The notes: generated by a model from the sequence alone, not told the origin. A stretch of DNA of 59,634 nt from Xanthobacteraceae bacterium (GCA_019746135.1 JAIESI010000076.1:1-59634); one strand, 5' to 3'; shown: positions 10,997 to 25,433, counted from the first letter of the stretch. Program-made: numbers and translations.

Positions 10997-11025
10997 CTTT
11001 TACCAGCGGAGTGCGGATGCTATAG
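10997..11025 (+). promoter_or_regulatory. Probable promoter of the monomeric isocitrate dehydrogenase gene
   Basis: CTTTTA (10997-11002) and CTATAG (11020-11025) are 17 bases apart and are followed by a GGCGCGCGCC discriminator. The second IDH gene has the same layout (CTTTTG, 17 bases, CTATAG, then AGCGCGCC). Alphaproteobacterial housekeeping promoters favour CTTGAC and CTATAT. The leader to ATG 11182 would be about 150 bases. The rest of the 335-base gap (10847-11181) shows nothing else I can name. Confidence 0.5.
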
Positions 11026-11094
11026 GGCGCGCGCCGAATCCCCGTCAGTCGGATCCCCGGTTGGCGGTCTCCGCGCCGAGAACAATTCATTTGA

Positions 11095-13404
<2,310 letters not shown>

Positions 13405-13440
13405 CGCGGAGCCCGCGGCGGCGGGCGTTTCCGAGACCCT

Positions 13441-13473
13441 GACCCGCTCGATGACGAACTCATCGGGCGGGTC
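13441..13473 (+). terminator. Terminator after monomeric icd
   Basis: GACCCGC-t-CGATGA, loop CGAAC, then TCATCG-g-GCGGGTC form a 13-bp stem with one mismatch, followed by GCTGCTTTTG. It lies 36 bases after the icd stop and immediately before the next gene's -35 box, so it separates the two IDH units. Confidence 0.75.
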
Positions 13474-13477
13474 GCTG

Positions 13478-13506
13478 CTTTTGCGGCACGAAAGCCAATG
13501 CTATAG
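13478..13506 (+). promoter_or_regulatory. Probable promoter of the dimeric isocitrate dehydrogenase gene
   Basis: CTTTTG (13478-13483), 17 bases, CTATAG (13501-13506) and AGCGCGCC form the same layout as the promoter of the upstream IDH gene. The leader to ATG 13608 is about 95 bases. Confidence 0.5.
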
Positions 13507-13607
13507 AGCGCGCCACGGCTGCGGGGCGGCGTCGTCAATGAGCGTGCGCCGAATTTTCGTCGGTCCGACCGTTGCCTATGCCGGCTCTCCAAAGGTGGCC
13601 CCTGAAA

Positions 13608-14822
13608 ATGGCGAAGATCAAAGTCAAGAACCCGGTCGTCGAGATGGACGGCGACGAGATGACCCGGATCATCTGGAAGTTCATCAAGGACAAGCTGATC
13701 CATCCCTATCTCGACATCGATCTTCTCTATTACGATCTCAGCGTCCAGAAGCGCGACGAGACCAGCGACCAGATCACCATCGATGCCGCCAACAAGACCC
13801 GCGAGGTCGGCGTCGCGGTGAAGTGCGCCACCATCACGCCGGACGAGGGCCGCGTGAAGGAGTTCGGCCTGAAGGACATGTGGCGGTCGCCGAACGGCAC
13901 CATCCGCAACATCCTCGGCGGCGTGATCTTCCGCGAGCCGATCATCTGCAAGAACGTGCCGCGCCTCGTGCCCGGCTGGACCCAGCCGATCATCATCGGC
14001 CGCCACGCGTTCGGCGACCAGTACCGCGCGACCGACTTCAAGTTCCCGACCGCAGGCACGCTGTCGATCAAATTCACCGGCAATGACGGCAAGGTGATCG
14101 AGCGCGAGGTGTTCAAGGCGCCGGGCCCGGGCGTGACGCTGGCGATGTACAACCTGGACGCGTCGATCATCGACTTCGCCCGCGCCTCGTTCAACTACGG
14201 CCTGGCGCGCAACTACTCGGTCTACCTGTCGACCAAGAACACCATCATCAAGCAGTACGACGGCCGCTTCATGGAGCTGTTCCAGCAGATCTTCGACGCG
14301 GAGTTCAAGGCCGAGTTCGACAAGCGCAAGATCATCTACCAGCACCGCCTGATCGACGACATGGTCGCGGCGGCGATGAAGTGGTCGGGCGGCTACGTCT
14401 GGGCCTGCAAGAACTACGACGGCGACGTGCAGTCGGACGTCGTGGCGCAGGGCTTCGGCTCGCTCGGCCTGATGACCTCGGTGCTGATGACGCCGGACGG
14501 CAAGGTGGTCGAAGCGGAAGCCGCGCACGGCACCGTGACGCGCCATTACCGCGAACACCAGCAGGGCAAGGAGACGTCGACCAACTCGATCGCGTCGATC
14601 TTCGCCTGGACCCGCGGCCTCGCGCATCGCGCCAAGCTCGACGGCAACGACGCGCTGGCGAAGTTCGCCGCGACGCTCGAGAAGGTCTGCGTCGACACGG
14701 TCGAGGCGGGCTTCATGACCAAGGACCTCGCCCTCCTCGTCGGCCCCGAGCAGAAGTGGCTGTCCACCACGGGCTTCCTCGACAAGATCGACGAGAACCT
14801 CAAGAAGGCGATGGCGGCGTAA
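13608..14822 (+). CDS. icd: NADP-dependent isocitrate dehydrogenase, dimeric eukaryote-like type
   Basis: The 404-residue protein is of the homodimeric IDH group shared by rhizobia and eukaryotic cytosol/mitochondria. It starts [21 protein letters not shown] and has the substrate serine segment [13 protein letters not shown], the metal Asp in HRLIDDMVA, and NADP-contacting [13 protein letters not shown] chose ATG 13608 on the family start and an upstream AAAGGTGG. It catalyses the same step as the gene just upstream, though the two families are unrelated over most of their length. Terminator 14852-14869 follows. Confidence 0.97.
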   Translation: MAKIKVKNPVVEMDGDEMTRIIWKFIKDKLIHPYLDIDLLYYDLSVQKRDETSDQITIDAANKTREVGVAVKCATITPDEGRVKEFGLKDMWRSPNGTIRNILGGVIFREPIICKNVPRLVPGWTQPIIIGRHAFGDQYRATDFKFPTAGTLSIKFTGNDGKVIEREVFKAPGPGVTLAMYNLDASIIDFARASFNYGLARNYSVYLSTKNTIIKQYDGRFMELFQQIFDAEFKAEFDKRKIIYQHRLIDDMVAAAMKWSGGYVWACKNYDGDVQSDVVAQGFGSLGLMTSVLMTPDGKVVEAEAAHGTVTRHYREHQQGKETSTNSIASIFAWTRGLAHRAKLDGNDALAKFAATLEKVCVDTVEAGFMTKDLALLVGPEQKWLSTTGFLDKIDENLKKAMAA

Positions 14823-14851
14823 GCCGCGCCTTCACACGCACTGCTGGAACG

Positions 14852-14869
14852 GCGGCCTCGCGGCCGCCC
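14852..14869 (+). terminator. Terminator after dimeric icd
   Basis: GGCGGCC (14852-14858), a 4-base loop and GGCCGCC (14863-14869) are followed by the pyrimidine-rich CTTCTTGTTC. It lies 30 bases after the stop codon. Confidence 0.75.
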
Positions 14870-14902
14870 TTCTTGTTCGAGCGCGATGGAGAACGAACGC
14901 GC

Positions 14903-16032
14903 TCAGAACGCCCAGTTGGCCCGGACGTTTCCGGTCCAGATCTTGTGTCCCGCGCCGATGCCGCCGTATTCGCCGCCGAGCGCCAGCGATCCGCCGCGCA
15001 GGTTGATCAGATTGACGCCGCCGGTGGCGCGGCCCGACCAGCCGTTGCCGATGCCGACCACGGGCTGGCCCGCGGGGAGCGCGTTGTCGGTGCTGAAACG
15101 CCAGTCGCCGTAGAAGCCCGCATAGGGCGACACCGACAGCGTGGATGACATCTGCCACGGCGCGATCACGCGGCCGCCCGCCGACACGCGGCCGGCGGAG
15201 AAGCTGCGCGCGTCCTGCAACGTGCCGAGGCTGTCGGTCCACGCCTCCTGCCGCTCCCACAGCGCATAGACTTTTGCCGACGGCTCGAGAATATACGACG
15301 CAACGCGGTGCGTGCCGGTGAAGCCGGTCGATGCCAGTCAGCGCGCGCCGGTGAAGCTGCCGCTCGCTGCACCCGCGCTCGCGTCGTACGCGACCTTCGA
15401 CCAGCCCAGCATCGCGTCCCAACGCAGCGTCGGAATGATCCGCCACGCGGCGTAGCCGCCGGCCGTGCCGCCGTCCCCCTTGAGTCTGCCGGAGACCGAG
15501 GCGAAGTCGGAGCGGAAGTTCTCGTAGCCGCCGAACAGGCCGAGCAGCACGTTCGGCGTGACCTTGTAGCCGAAGCCCGCGGTCGCGCGTTGAGCTGCGT
15601 GCCGTTGAGAGCGTTGGAACGCTCCCAACCGGTGCCGCGAATATCGGCCCAGACGCTCCACGGCCGCTCGAATGCCGCCAGCGACCGCGCCTTGGTGACG
15701 TTGCCCGCATAGGCCAGCGCGGCAAACGCCTCGTCGGCACGGCGCGTCACGTCGGAGCGCGACGCCACACCGGCATCCGGATCGGCGGCGAAGTTGAGCG
15801 CGATGCCGTTCGGGCCGACCGTGACAGGATTGTCGCCGCCCGCGAACGCATCGGCGGTTGCCGCACTCACCACATCGGTGACAGCGGTGACGGAGGCCTG
15901 CGCCGCGGCCATCGAGCCTTGCACCTGCACGGCGCCCAGCTTCAGGCTGTCGGTCAGTGCCGACGTATCGGTCTGAACCGGTCCGCCGCAACGGAAGTTG
16001 AACGATGCATTCGCGTCATTCTGCACCGTCAA
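14903..16032 (-). pseudogene. Decayed autotransporter beta-domain gene
   Basis: Conceptual translation parallels the intact autotransporter at 17266-18885: RRADEAFAALA, GGYENFRSDFAS versus AGYENFKYDFAS, PTLRWDAMLGWSKVAYDAS, and EYGGIGAGHKIWTGN at the end. Two lesions are visible. A shift of frame (one base lost or two gained) lies at about 15584-15590 after GTQLNA. An in-frame TGA at 15338-15340 stands where the paralogue has Trp in GSRWLFSTG. The frame resumes after the TGA as LASTGFTG and runs to a stop at 14903. The 5' end is cut: no signal peptide is present, and only a TTG at 16032 could start it. Confidence 0.88.
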
Positions 16033-16217
16033 AGACCAAGCGGTTCGGGCTGTCCAAGACCCAGGTCTCGAGCATCATCGACGAGGGCGCGCGTCTGGGC
16101 TTTTTTAGGCTCGACGGCGCGGCTGTGCCGCTGGCGACGCCGCACCTTCGCGACAGCTACGCGCGCGGGATCTCGATCGAGCTTGCCTTCTATGCGCGCC
16201 ACATGCGGCCAGCGTAA
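16005..16217 (+). pseudogene. Possible remnant of a helix-turn-helix regulator
   Basis: This 70-codon frame contains FGLSKTQVSSIIDEGARLGFF, which looks like a recognition-helix and wing segment, and ends SIELAFYARHMRPA. No upstream DNA-binding or ligand domain is attached. It abuts the broken 5' end of the autotransporter pseudogene, overlapping it by 28 bases on the opposite strand, so it may mark a deletion joint between two genes. It could also be chance coding. Confidence 0.35.
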
Positions 16218-16278
16218 GCCGCCGCCCGCCGTTTTTGCGCCGCCTTTGCAAGGCTCATGAAGCCGCAACGGGGGCTTC

Positions 16279-17346
16279 ATGAAAAAACGTCACATCGCGC
16301 TGATCGCCGTCGGCGCGTTCGTCGTCTTCGCCGCGCTCAACAACACCAATCTCTTCTCATCCGCTCCAACAGGCCGTCCGCTGCTGCTCGCGCATCGCGG
16401 GCTCGCGCAGACCTACAGCGCGGAGGGGGTCGGCAACGACACCTGCACGGCGAGCCGCATCCATCCGCCCGAACATCCCTACATCGAGAACACCCTCGCC
16501 TCGATGGAAGCCGCGTTCCGCGCCGGCGCCGACATCGTCGAGCTCGACATCCATCCGACCACCGACGGGCAGTTCGCGGTGTTCCACGACTGGACGCTGG
16601 ATTGCGCGACCAACGGCAACGGCGTGACGCGCGAACAGACGATGGCGACGCTGAAAACGCTCGACGTGGGTTACGGCTACACCGCCGACGGCGGCAAGAC
16701 CTTCCCGCAGCGCGGCAAGGGCATCGGCCTGATGCCGACGCTCGACGAGGTGTTCGCGGCGTTTCCCCGAAAACGCTTCCTGATCCACATCAAGAGCAAC
16801 GATCCGGCCGAAGGCGAAAAGGTCGCCGATCGCCTGAAGACGCTGCCGCCGGAGCAACTCGCCGGGCTCATGGTCTATGGCGGAAATCGCCCCGTCCTGG
16901 CCGTGCGCGAGCGGCTGCCGCAGGTGCCGACCATGTCCAACCGCCTGGAGCTGAGCTGCCTCCTCACCTATCTCGCGACCGGCTGGTCCGGCCACGTGCC
17001 GGCGTCCTGCGCACACAGCCTGCTGCTGATCCCCGACAACTACGCCGGCTGGCTGTGGGGCTGGCCTGACCGCTTCCTCGCGCGCATGCAAGGCGTCTCG
17101 TCCGTCGTGGTCGTCGCGGGGCCCCACCGCTCCGGCGACGGCACCCGCGGCATCGACAGCGCCGAGCAGCTCAAGACCGTGCCGCTGCGTGCGAACGTGG
17201 GCATCTGGACCAACCGCGTCGATCGGATCGCACCGCTGCTACCGGCGAAACGCGCCACCCGATTGTCAGAACGGCACGGTCAGTCGCGCGTTACCGGTCC
17301 AGAGCTTGTAATTCGCGCCGATGCCGCCGTATTCGCCGCCGAGTGA
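16279..17346 (+). CDS. Glycerophosphodiester phosphodiesterase family protein
   Basis: The 355-residue protein has a membrane anchor or signal at residues 5-22, then a GDPD TIM barrel: H39-R40 in LLAHRG, E70 in YIENTLASM, E88 and D90 in VELDIHP, and H103 in VFHDWTLD. GDPDs hydrolyse glycerophosphodiesters to glycerol-3-phosphate and an alcohol; this one would act outside the inner membrane. The last 27 codons (from about 17266) lie opposite the end of the convergent autotransporter gene, so the natural stop may have been lost and replaced by read-through into antisense sequence. Confidence 0.88.
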   Translation: MKKRHIALIAVGAFVVFAALNNTNLFSSAPTGRPLLLAHRGLAQTYSAEGVGNDTCTASRIHPPEHPYIENTLASMEAAFRAGADIVELDIHPTTDGQFAVFHDWTLDCATNGNGVTREQTMATLKTLDVGYGYTADGGKTFPQRGKGIGLMPTLDEVFAAFPRKRFLIHIKSNDPAEGEKVADRLKTLPPEQLAGLMVYGGNRPVLAVRERLPQVPTMSNRLELSCLLTYLATGWSGHVPASCAHSLLLIPDNYAGWLWGWPDRFLARMQGVSSVVVVAGPHRSGDGTRGIDSAEQLKTVPLRANVGIWTNRVDRIAPLLPAKRATRLSERHGQSRVTGPELVIRADAAVFAAE

Positions 17347-18885
17347 AAGCGATCCGGTGCGAAGCACCTGCATCGAGAAGCCGCCGGTCGCGCGCGCCGA
17401 CCAGCCGTCGCCGATGCCGGTGAACGGCACTGCTGCAACCTGGGTGCTGTCGGATGCGAAACGCCAGTCGCCGTAGAAACCGACATAAGGCGTGAAGGCG
17501 AACGCCTGCGGCGGCGCCAGCACCCGTCCGCCCACCGACACGCGGCCGGTGGTGAAGCTCCGCGCGTCGTGCGCCGCGCCGAGGTTGTCGGTGTAGGCGG
17601 TCTGCCGCTCGGTGACGGCGAACACCGTCGCCGAAGGCTCCAGCGTATAGAGGCTCACCAGATAGCGCCCCGTGAGCCCGGTCGAGAACAGCCAGCGCGA
17701 GCCGCTAAAGCTGCCCGATGCCGTCGCAGCGGAGGCGTCGTAGGACACGCCGGTCCAGCCGACCATGCCGGTCCAGCGCAAGGTCGGCGTGATCGCCCAG
17801 CCGGCGTAGGTGCCGATCGAGCCGCCGTTGCCCTTCAGGCTGCCGGTCAGCGAGGCGAAGTCGTATTTGAAATTCTCGTAGCCGGCGAAGACGCCGACAA
17901 CGAGATTGGCGCGGGCCTTGTAGGTGACGCCGCCGGTGGCGTTGATCTGCGTGCCCTTGAGCGCGCTCGCATCGTTCTGCTCGAAGCCCGAGCCGCGCAC
18001 GTCGCCCCAGGTGCTCCATTGCGGCGTGAAGACATGCGTCGCGCGCGGGGCCTTGTTGAGAGAGGCCAGCGCCGCGAACGCTTCGTCGGCGCGTCGCACA
18101 ACGGCCGACTGTTGCTCGGGGGCAAATTGCGACGCCGGGGCGGCGACGGCAATAAATCCGGGCCAGCTCCCCGGCCGCGCGATGAAAGCATTCCCCTTCG
18201 CCGTCTCCTGCTTGTAGTAATTTAATCCCTGCTTCCTCAAGACGTCGTACACAATACCCCGTGCACCGGGGTGCCTCTGATGGACCCAATTCACGGCGAA
18301 TTCGTCCGCCGTCATATACACGGGAGGGTTCGTTGATTCGCCGGAGCCGGACGAGGACAGGGCCGCATTCGTTGCATCCGAGACCGACCCGCTGATGGCC
18401 GCGCCGGAGGTGTTGGCCGCGACCGTCGAGCCTGTCGTTTGCACCGAGGTCAGCTTCTCGCTGGCGGTGCCGCCGCTGCCCGCTGCCGACACACAGCTCC
18501 ACGCGTAGCTGGCACCGGCATCAGGAATTGTGAAGCCAGTGATTGTGAACGTGGCAGTCGTGTTGGCCGGGACTGGATAGGTCCTGCTCCCGGGATTCAT
18601 GGTGTCCGCCAGCAGCACGGCAGGAGCGGAACTGCTCAGTCCGAGGGCGCTCATGGCGCCCGGCACGTTGACCGTCAGCGTGACGACATCGCCGGCGGAA
18701 AACCCTGTGCCGCTTGTGCTGCCGGTGACGACGCCGCCGTTGTACGTGCCGTTGAGCGCCGTACAGCCTGCCGACGCGAACGCCGCGCCCTGTCCCCCGA
18801 CAATCAGTCCGAAACCCGCCAATCCGAACGCGAACGCCTTACCGGCAAATCCCTGACGGGATTTGCCCCACACACCCATTCCCAT
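17266..18885 (-). CDS. Autotransporter domain-containing outer-membrane protein
   Basis: The 539-residue protein has a long signal peptide (hydrophobic about 17-37, ending AAFASAG). A Ser/Thr/Gly-rich passenger of about 230 residues follows, containing one Cys pair (ASAGCTALNG and SWSCVSA-like). The C-terminal ~280 residues form the beta-barrel, with repeated amphipathic strands such as ANLVVGVFAGYENFKYDF, TPTLRWTGMVGWTGVSYD and TPYVGFYGDWRFAS, and a terminal strand LTVPF ending in Phe as outer-membrane proteins do. A degenerate paralogue lies at 14903-16032. Confidence 0.85.
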   Translation of the reverse strand: MGMGVWGKSRQGFAGKAFAFGLAGFGLIVGGQGAAFASAGCTALNGTYNGGVVTGSTSGTGFSAGDVVTLTVNVPGAMSALGLSSSAPAVLLADTMNPGSRTYPVPANTTATFTITGFTIPDAGASYAWSCVSAAGSGGTASEKLTSVQTTGSTVAANTSGAAISGSVSDATNAALSSSGSGESTNPPVYMTADEFAVNWVHQRHPGARGIVYDVLRKQGLNYYKQETAKGNAFIARPGSWPGFIAVAAPASQFAPEQQSAVVRRADEAFAALASLNKAPRATHVFTPQWSTWGDVRGSGFEQNDASALKGTQINATGGVTYKARANLVVGVFAGYENFKYDFASLTGSLKGNGGSIGTYAGWAITPTLRWTGMVGWTGVSYDASAATASGSFSGSRWLFSTGLTGRYLVSLYTLEPSATVFAVTERQTAYTDNLGAAHDARSFTTGRVSVGGRVLAPPQAFAFTPYVGFYGDWRFASDSTQVAAVPFTGIGDGWSARATGGFSMQVLRTGSLSLGGEYGGIGANYKLWTGNARLTVPF

Positions 18886-19022
18886 GAAACGAACTGCCCC
18901 CGACCACTCACCGCTTCCGATGGAACTTTCCTATGTGGTTGAGGCAGCAGCAATTCCGGCGCTCACGCTATCAAAAGATATCCACAGCGTTCGCGTCACA
19001 GGGCGAAAGAGCAGCGAACGCG

Positions 19023-20090
19023 TCAGACGAACCGCACCGCATAGACCGGCGGCAGATGGGCGTTCACGAGCCGCCAGCTTTCGCCCGCATTGTCGCTGGT
19101 CCACAGCGCGCCGGTGGTCGAGCCCATGGCAAGCCCGTCGCCGGTCGCGTCGACGTCGAGGCCGTGGCGATAGATGAGGTCGTAGGCGTCGCGCTGCGGC
19201 AGGCCCTCGCGCAAGGTCTCCCAGGTCTTGCCGCCGTCGCGTGTGCGCGTCACCGCGAGCGCGCCGTCGCGCGGCATGCGCACCTCGTCCTTGATGCCCG
19301 GCACGAACCACGCGGTGTTCGGGTCCTTCGGATGGGCTGCGACCGCAAAGCCGAAGTCGTCACCGGGCAATTTCATGCCGGTCCAGGTGCGGCCCGCGTC
19401 CTCGGAGCGGAAGATGCCGCAGTGGTGCTGCATCCACATGACGTCCGGCGCCCCCGCGCAGCGCGCGACGCGATGCGGATCCTGACTTTCGAGCGTGCCG
19501 GCCTGCTCGGGCGGAAGATAAGTCGCGATCATGCCCTTGCCATGCAATCGCCAGTTCTCGCCGCCGTCCTGCGTCTCCCAGACGCCGCCGCACGAGATGC
19601 CGACGAAGACGCGTTTCGAATCGCGCGGGTCCGGCGAGATCGAGTGGATGCCGGCGTCGTCATAGCCGCCGCCGAACCACTTTTCGCGCTCGGGCACCGT
19701 CCACAGCGCGTCGACCAGCCGCCAGCTTGCGCTGCGGTCATCCGACACGAACAGGCCCGCAGGAATCGCGCCGGCCCACAGCCGCCCCGGCTGATCGGTG
19801 CCGCCCGCCTCGATGGTCCAGATCTGAAACAGCGACGGCCCGCCGGGCGCATCGGCCGGGAAGGCCGGCGCGGCGAGCTCCTGCCAGCTTTTGCCGTCGT
19901 CGTCCGAGCGATGCAGCTTGGTGCCGAAGTGGCCGTGCTTGAGCACGGCATAGATCGCGCCGTCGCGCGGATCGCGCAGCGCCGCGGTCACCGCGATCCC
20001 CGGGAAGTCGGTCGTGGCGACCTTCCAGCCGCCGTTTCGCTTCAGCGTGAGCAGCCCCTTGCGGGTCGCAACCAGCATCCGGTCCGTCAT
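19023..20090 (-). CDS. Cytosolic BNR/Asp-box beta-propeller protein (sialidase-like fold)
   Basis: Six Asp-box motifs of the form S/T-x-D-x-G-x-x-W are visible: SDDDGKSW, SDDRSASW, TQDGGENW, SEDAGRTW, TRDGGKTW and SDNAGESW. This predicts a six-bladed propeller. The 355-residue protein has no signal peptide, unlike secreted sialidases, and lacks an obvious arginine triad, so the label exo-sialidase would be misleading. It is the last gene of an arsR-SRPBCC-moaD-propeller operon, 13 bases after the MoaD-like gene. The function is unknown. Confidence 0.85.
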   Translation of the reverse strand: MTDRMLVATRKGLLTLKRNGGWKVATTDFPGIAVTAALRDPRDGAIYAVLKHGHFGTKLHRSDDDGKSWQELAAPAFPADAPGGPSLFQIWTIEAGGTDQPGRLWAGAIPAGLFVSDDRSASWRLVDALWTVPEREKWFGGGYDDAGIHSISPDPRDSKRVFVGISCGGVWETQDGGENWRLHGKGMIATYLPPEQAGTLESQDPHRVARCAGAPDVMWMQHHCGIFRSEDAGRTWTGMKLPGDDFGFAVAAHPKDPNTAWFVPGIKDEVRMPRDGALAVTRTRDGGKTWETLREGLPQRDAYDLIYRHGLDVDATGDGLAMGSTTGALWTSDNAGESWRLVNAHLPPVYAVRFV

Positions 20091-20103
20091 CTTTCCACTC
20101 CTT

Positions 20104-20373
20104 TCAGCCGCCCGACAGCGCCTGCATCACATGCAGCCTGGTCTGTGGTCCTATGCTTCGCCCGAGCGCATCGGCGTTTTTCAGCCGCGCGCCGTCGACG
20201 AACACGCAGACGTGCTTGCGCAACCGGCCGCGGTCGTCGAGCACGTAGCCGCGCACCTGCGGCCGCGCCGCAAACACGCCTTCCAGCGCATCGCCGACGG
20301 TGCAGCCGCGGACCGTCAGCGGCCCGTCCGGCACCAGTTCGCGCAGCCAGCTCGTGAAATGCACTTCGGCCAT
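20104..20373 (-). CDS. MoaD/ThiS-family ubiquitin-like sulfur carrier
   Basis: The 89-residue beta-grasp protein ends in Ser-Gly-Gly, the C-terminus that is adenylated and thiocarboxylated in MoaD and ThiS. Visible features are TVGDALEGVFAARPQ, the RGYVLDDRGRLRKHVCVFVDG strands and QTRLHVMQALSGG. No E1-like MoeB/ThiF or MoaE gene is nearby. It sits between an SRPBCC gene and the propeller gene, with 22- and 13-base gaps, so its partner may be the propeller protein. Confidence 0.85.
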   Translation of the reverse strand: MAEVHFTSWLRELVPDGPLTVRGCTVGDALEGVFAARPQVRGYVLDDRGRLRKHVCVFVDGARLKNADALGRSIGPQTRLHVMQALSGG

Positions 20374-20395
20374 GACATCACCTGGGCAGCCCGCG

Positions 20396-20854
20396 CTAGA
20401 GCGCAGCGGCCACCTGCTCCAGCTTGTTCACGAGGCTGCCCCAGCCGGGGCTCATCGCGTCGTAAGCGAAATCGTTCTCCGGCGAGCGGAAGCCCGCGTG
20501 CTCCATCCGCAGATGCGTGCCGCCGTCGACCGGCGTCAGCGTCCACGTCACGGTCGAGTCAAGGAGCGAGCCGTGGGTCTTGTTGCTCGCCGCGCCGCCG
20601 ACCCAACTGTAGCGCAGCATGCGATTCGGCTCGCAGGCCAACACCTCGCAATGCACCATGCCGTCCCAATCGCCGACCGGCTTGACCTTCGCTTTGAAAG
20701 CAAATCGATGGCCGACCACCGGGCGGAAGTCGTTCGGCATCAGCCATTGCCCGATCAGCTCCGTTTCAGTCAGCGCGCGCCATATCTTCTCGGGCGGGTG
20801 CGACAAGCGCCGCTCGATGACGATGGAACGCAATGCGTTCGCTGGTGCGGTCAT
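20396..20854 (-). CDS. SRPBCC (AHSA1-like) domain protein
   Basis: The 152-residue protein starts IVIERRLSHPPEKIWRALTETELIGQWL, the mark of the Aha1/START-like (AHSA1) family that binds hydrophobic ligands. LLDSTVTWTLTPVDGGTHLRMEHAGF is the long sheet typical of these proteins. Its ATG overlaps the ArsR stop by 4 bases. ArsR-SRPBCC pairs are common; the ligand is unknown. Confidence 0.9.
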   Translation of the reverse strand: MTAPANALRSIVIERRLSHPPEKIWRALTETELIGQWLMPNDFRPVVGHRFAFKAKVKPVGDWDGMVHCEVLACEPNRMLRYSWVGGAASNKTHGSLLDSTVTWTLTPVDGGTHLRMEHAGFRSPENDFAYDAMSPGWGSLVNKLEQVAAAL

Positions 20855-21180
20855 CGGTCCATCTCACTCAGAAGCTTTTCCAGATTGTCGAGCCGCTTGC
20901 TCCAGAACTCGGCGTAAAATTCGAGCCAACCGAGCAACGGGCTCAGGCCCTGACGACGGACCCGGTAGTGCACGTGGCGGCCTTCCCGCCGCTCGGTGAC
21001 GAGGCCCGCCTCGCGCAGCGCGCGCAGGTGCTGCGACACCGCGGGCTGCGAAACCCGCGTGCCTGTGACCAGCGCGCCGGCGGTGATCTCCTCCTCGCGC
21101 GCGATGCGCTCGAACACCGCCCGCCGCGTCGGATCGGCCAGCGTCTTCATCACCTCGGTGAGCTGCAGCGCAGCGCTCAT
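20851..21180 (-). CDS. ArsR-family winged-helix repressor
   Basis: The 109-residue protein shows VMKTLADPTRRAVFERIA and the recognition helix SQPAVSQHLRALREAGLV, with the wing ERREGRHVHYRV. No ArsR metal-binding ELCVCD motif is present, so a metal effector is unlikely. It heads a four-gene operon. The inverted repeat at 21190-21205, 10-25 bases before its ATG, is the likely operator and implies autoregulation. Confidence 0.93.
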   Translation of the reverse strand: MSAALQLTEVMKTLADPTRRAVFERIAREEEITAGALVTGTRVSQPAVSQHLRALREAGLVTERREGRHVHYRVRRQGLSPLLGWLEFYAEFWSKRLDNLEKLLSEMDR

Positions 21181-21189
21181 GAATTATAT

Positions 21190-21205
21190 ATAAGTGGCTA
21201 CTTAT
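21190..21205. promoter_or_regulatory. Probable ArsR operator
   Basis: ATAAGT-GGCT-ACTTAT is a perfect 6+6 inverted repeat in an AT-rich patch directly upstream of the arsR-type gene. The position and size suit an ArsR dimer blocking the promoter. Confidence 0.65.
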
Positions 21206-21265
21206 GTAAAAGTCAAAGCCCTATGCACCGACCGACCCGGTCGCCTCTCGCCATGACGTAGTGGT

Positions 21266-23920
<2,655 letters not shown>

Positions 23921-23981
23921 AGCAATTGCCGAACCCTTTCGCGGCAGCCGCGCCGCCGCACCTGGCCGCCGTACCCGATAT

Positions 23982-24049
23982 GGCCCGCTAAATCGCGGGC
24001 CCCGTTGATTTTTCAGGGGATATGTAGCGGCGGGGTCGGGGGCTGTCCA
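23982..24049 (-). promoter_or_regulatory. Probable alaS promoter and leader hairpin
   Basis: Read on the minus strand, TGGACA (24044-24049), 17 bases, then TACATAT (24020-24026) give a good sigma-70-type promoter about 100 bases before the alaS ATG. The leader contains GGCCCGC, a 6-base loop and GCGGGCC (23982-24001), a perfect 7-bp hairpin without a U-tract. Confidence 0.5.
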
Positions 24050-24229
24050 GAAAGGGCGGGCGGCCCGCGCGGGCCCTCGCGGCGCTGCGCCCCGCCCGGC
24101 GGCGCGGCCCTGCCTCCTCCCTGCCCTCGCGGCCATGACCAACGCGAATGCCGCCCCGGACGGGCCGGGGCGGCATCGGCAGGGAGCCGCGGTCGCCAAG
24201 GGCGACCGCCTGCGCGAAGTTGCTGGGCG

Positions 24230-25315
<1,086 letters not shown>

Positions 25316-25418
25316 TTCCTGCTCCTTAACCGGGATTCGGAGGTCTCACAAACGTGGCGCCGCTCCCGCCGTTGCGCCCGTTTTCCATTGAGGAGGCACC
25401 GTACACTATTTGTTCCGT

Positions 25419-25433
25419 GTTCGCAATACGTTC
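25419..25433 (-). promoter_or_regulatory. LexA (SOS) box upstream of recA
   Basis: On the given strand the site is GTTC-N7-GTTC; on the recA strand it reads GAAC-N7-GAAC. This direct repeat is the published LexA site of alphaproteobacteria. It lies about 105 bases before the recA ATG. A further GTTC at 25412-25415 is 7 bases off the box in a different spacing. The site lies next to GGAACAAATAGTGTAC, the likely promoter segment. Confidence 0.85.

Noticed and set aside
16032..16034. An intact short secreted protein starting at TTG 16032
   Set aside because: It has no signal peptide or ribosome site, and alignment with the paralogue shows a frameshift and stop, so it is part of a pseudogene.
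19023..20090. True exo-sialidase
   Set aside because: It has Asp-boxes but no signal peptide and no clear catalytic arginine triad; only the fold is supported.
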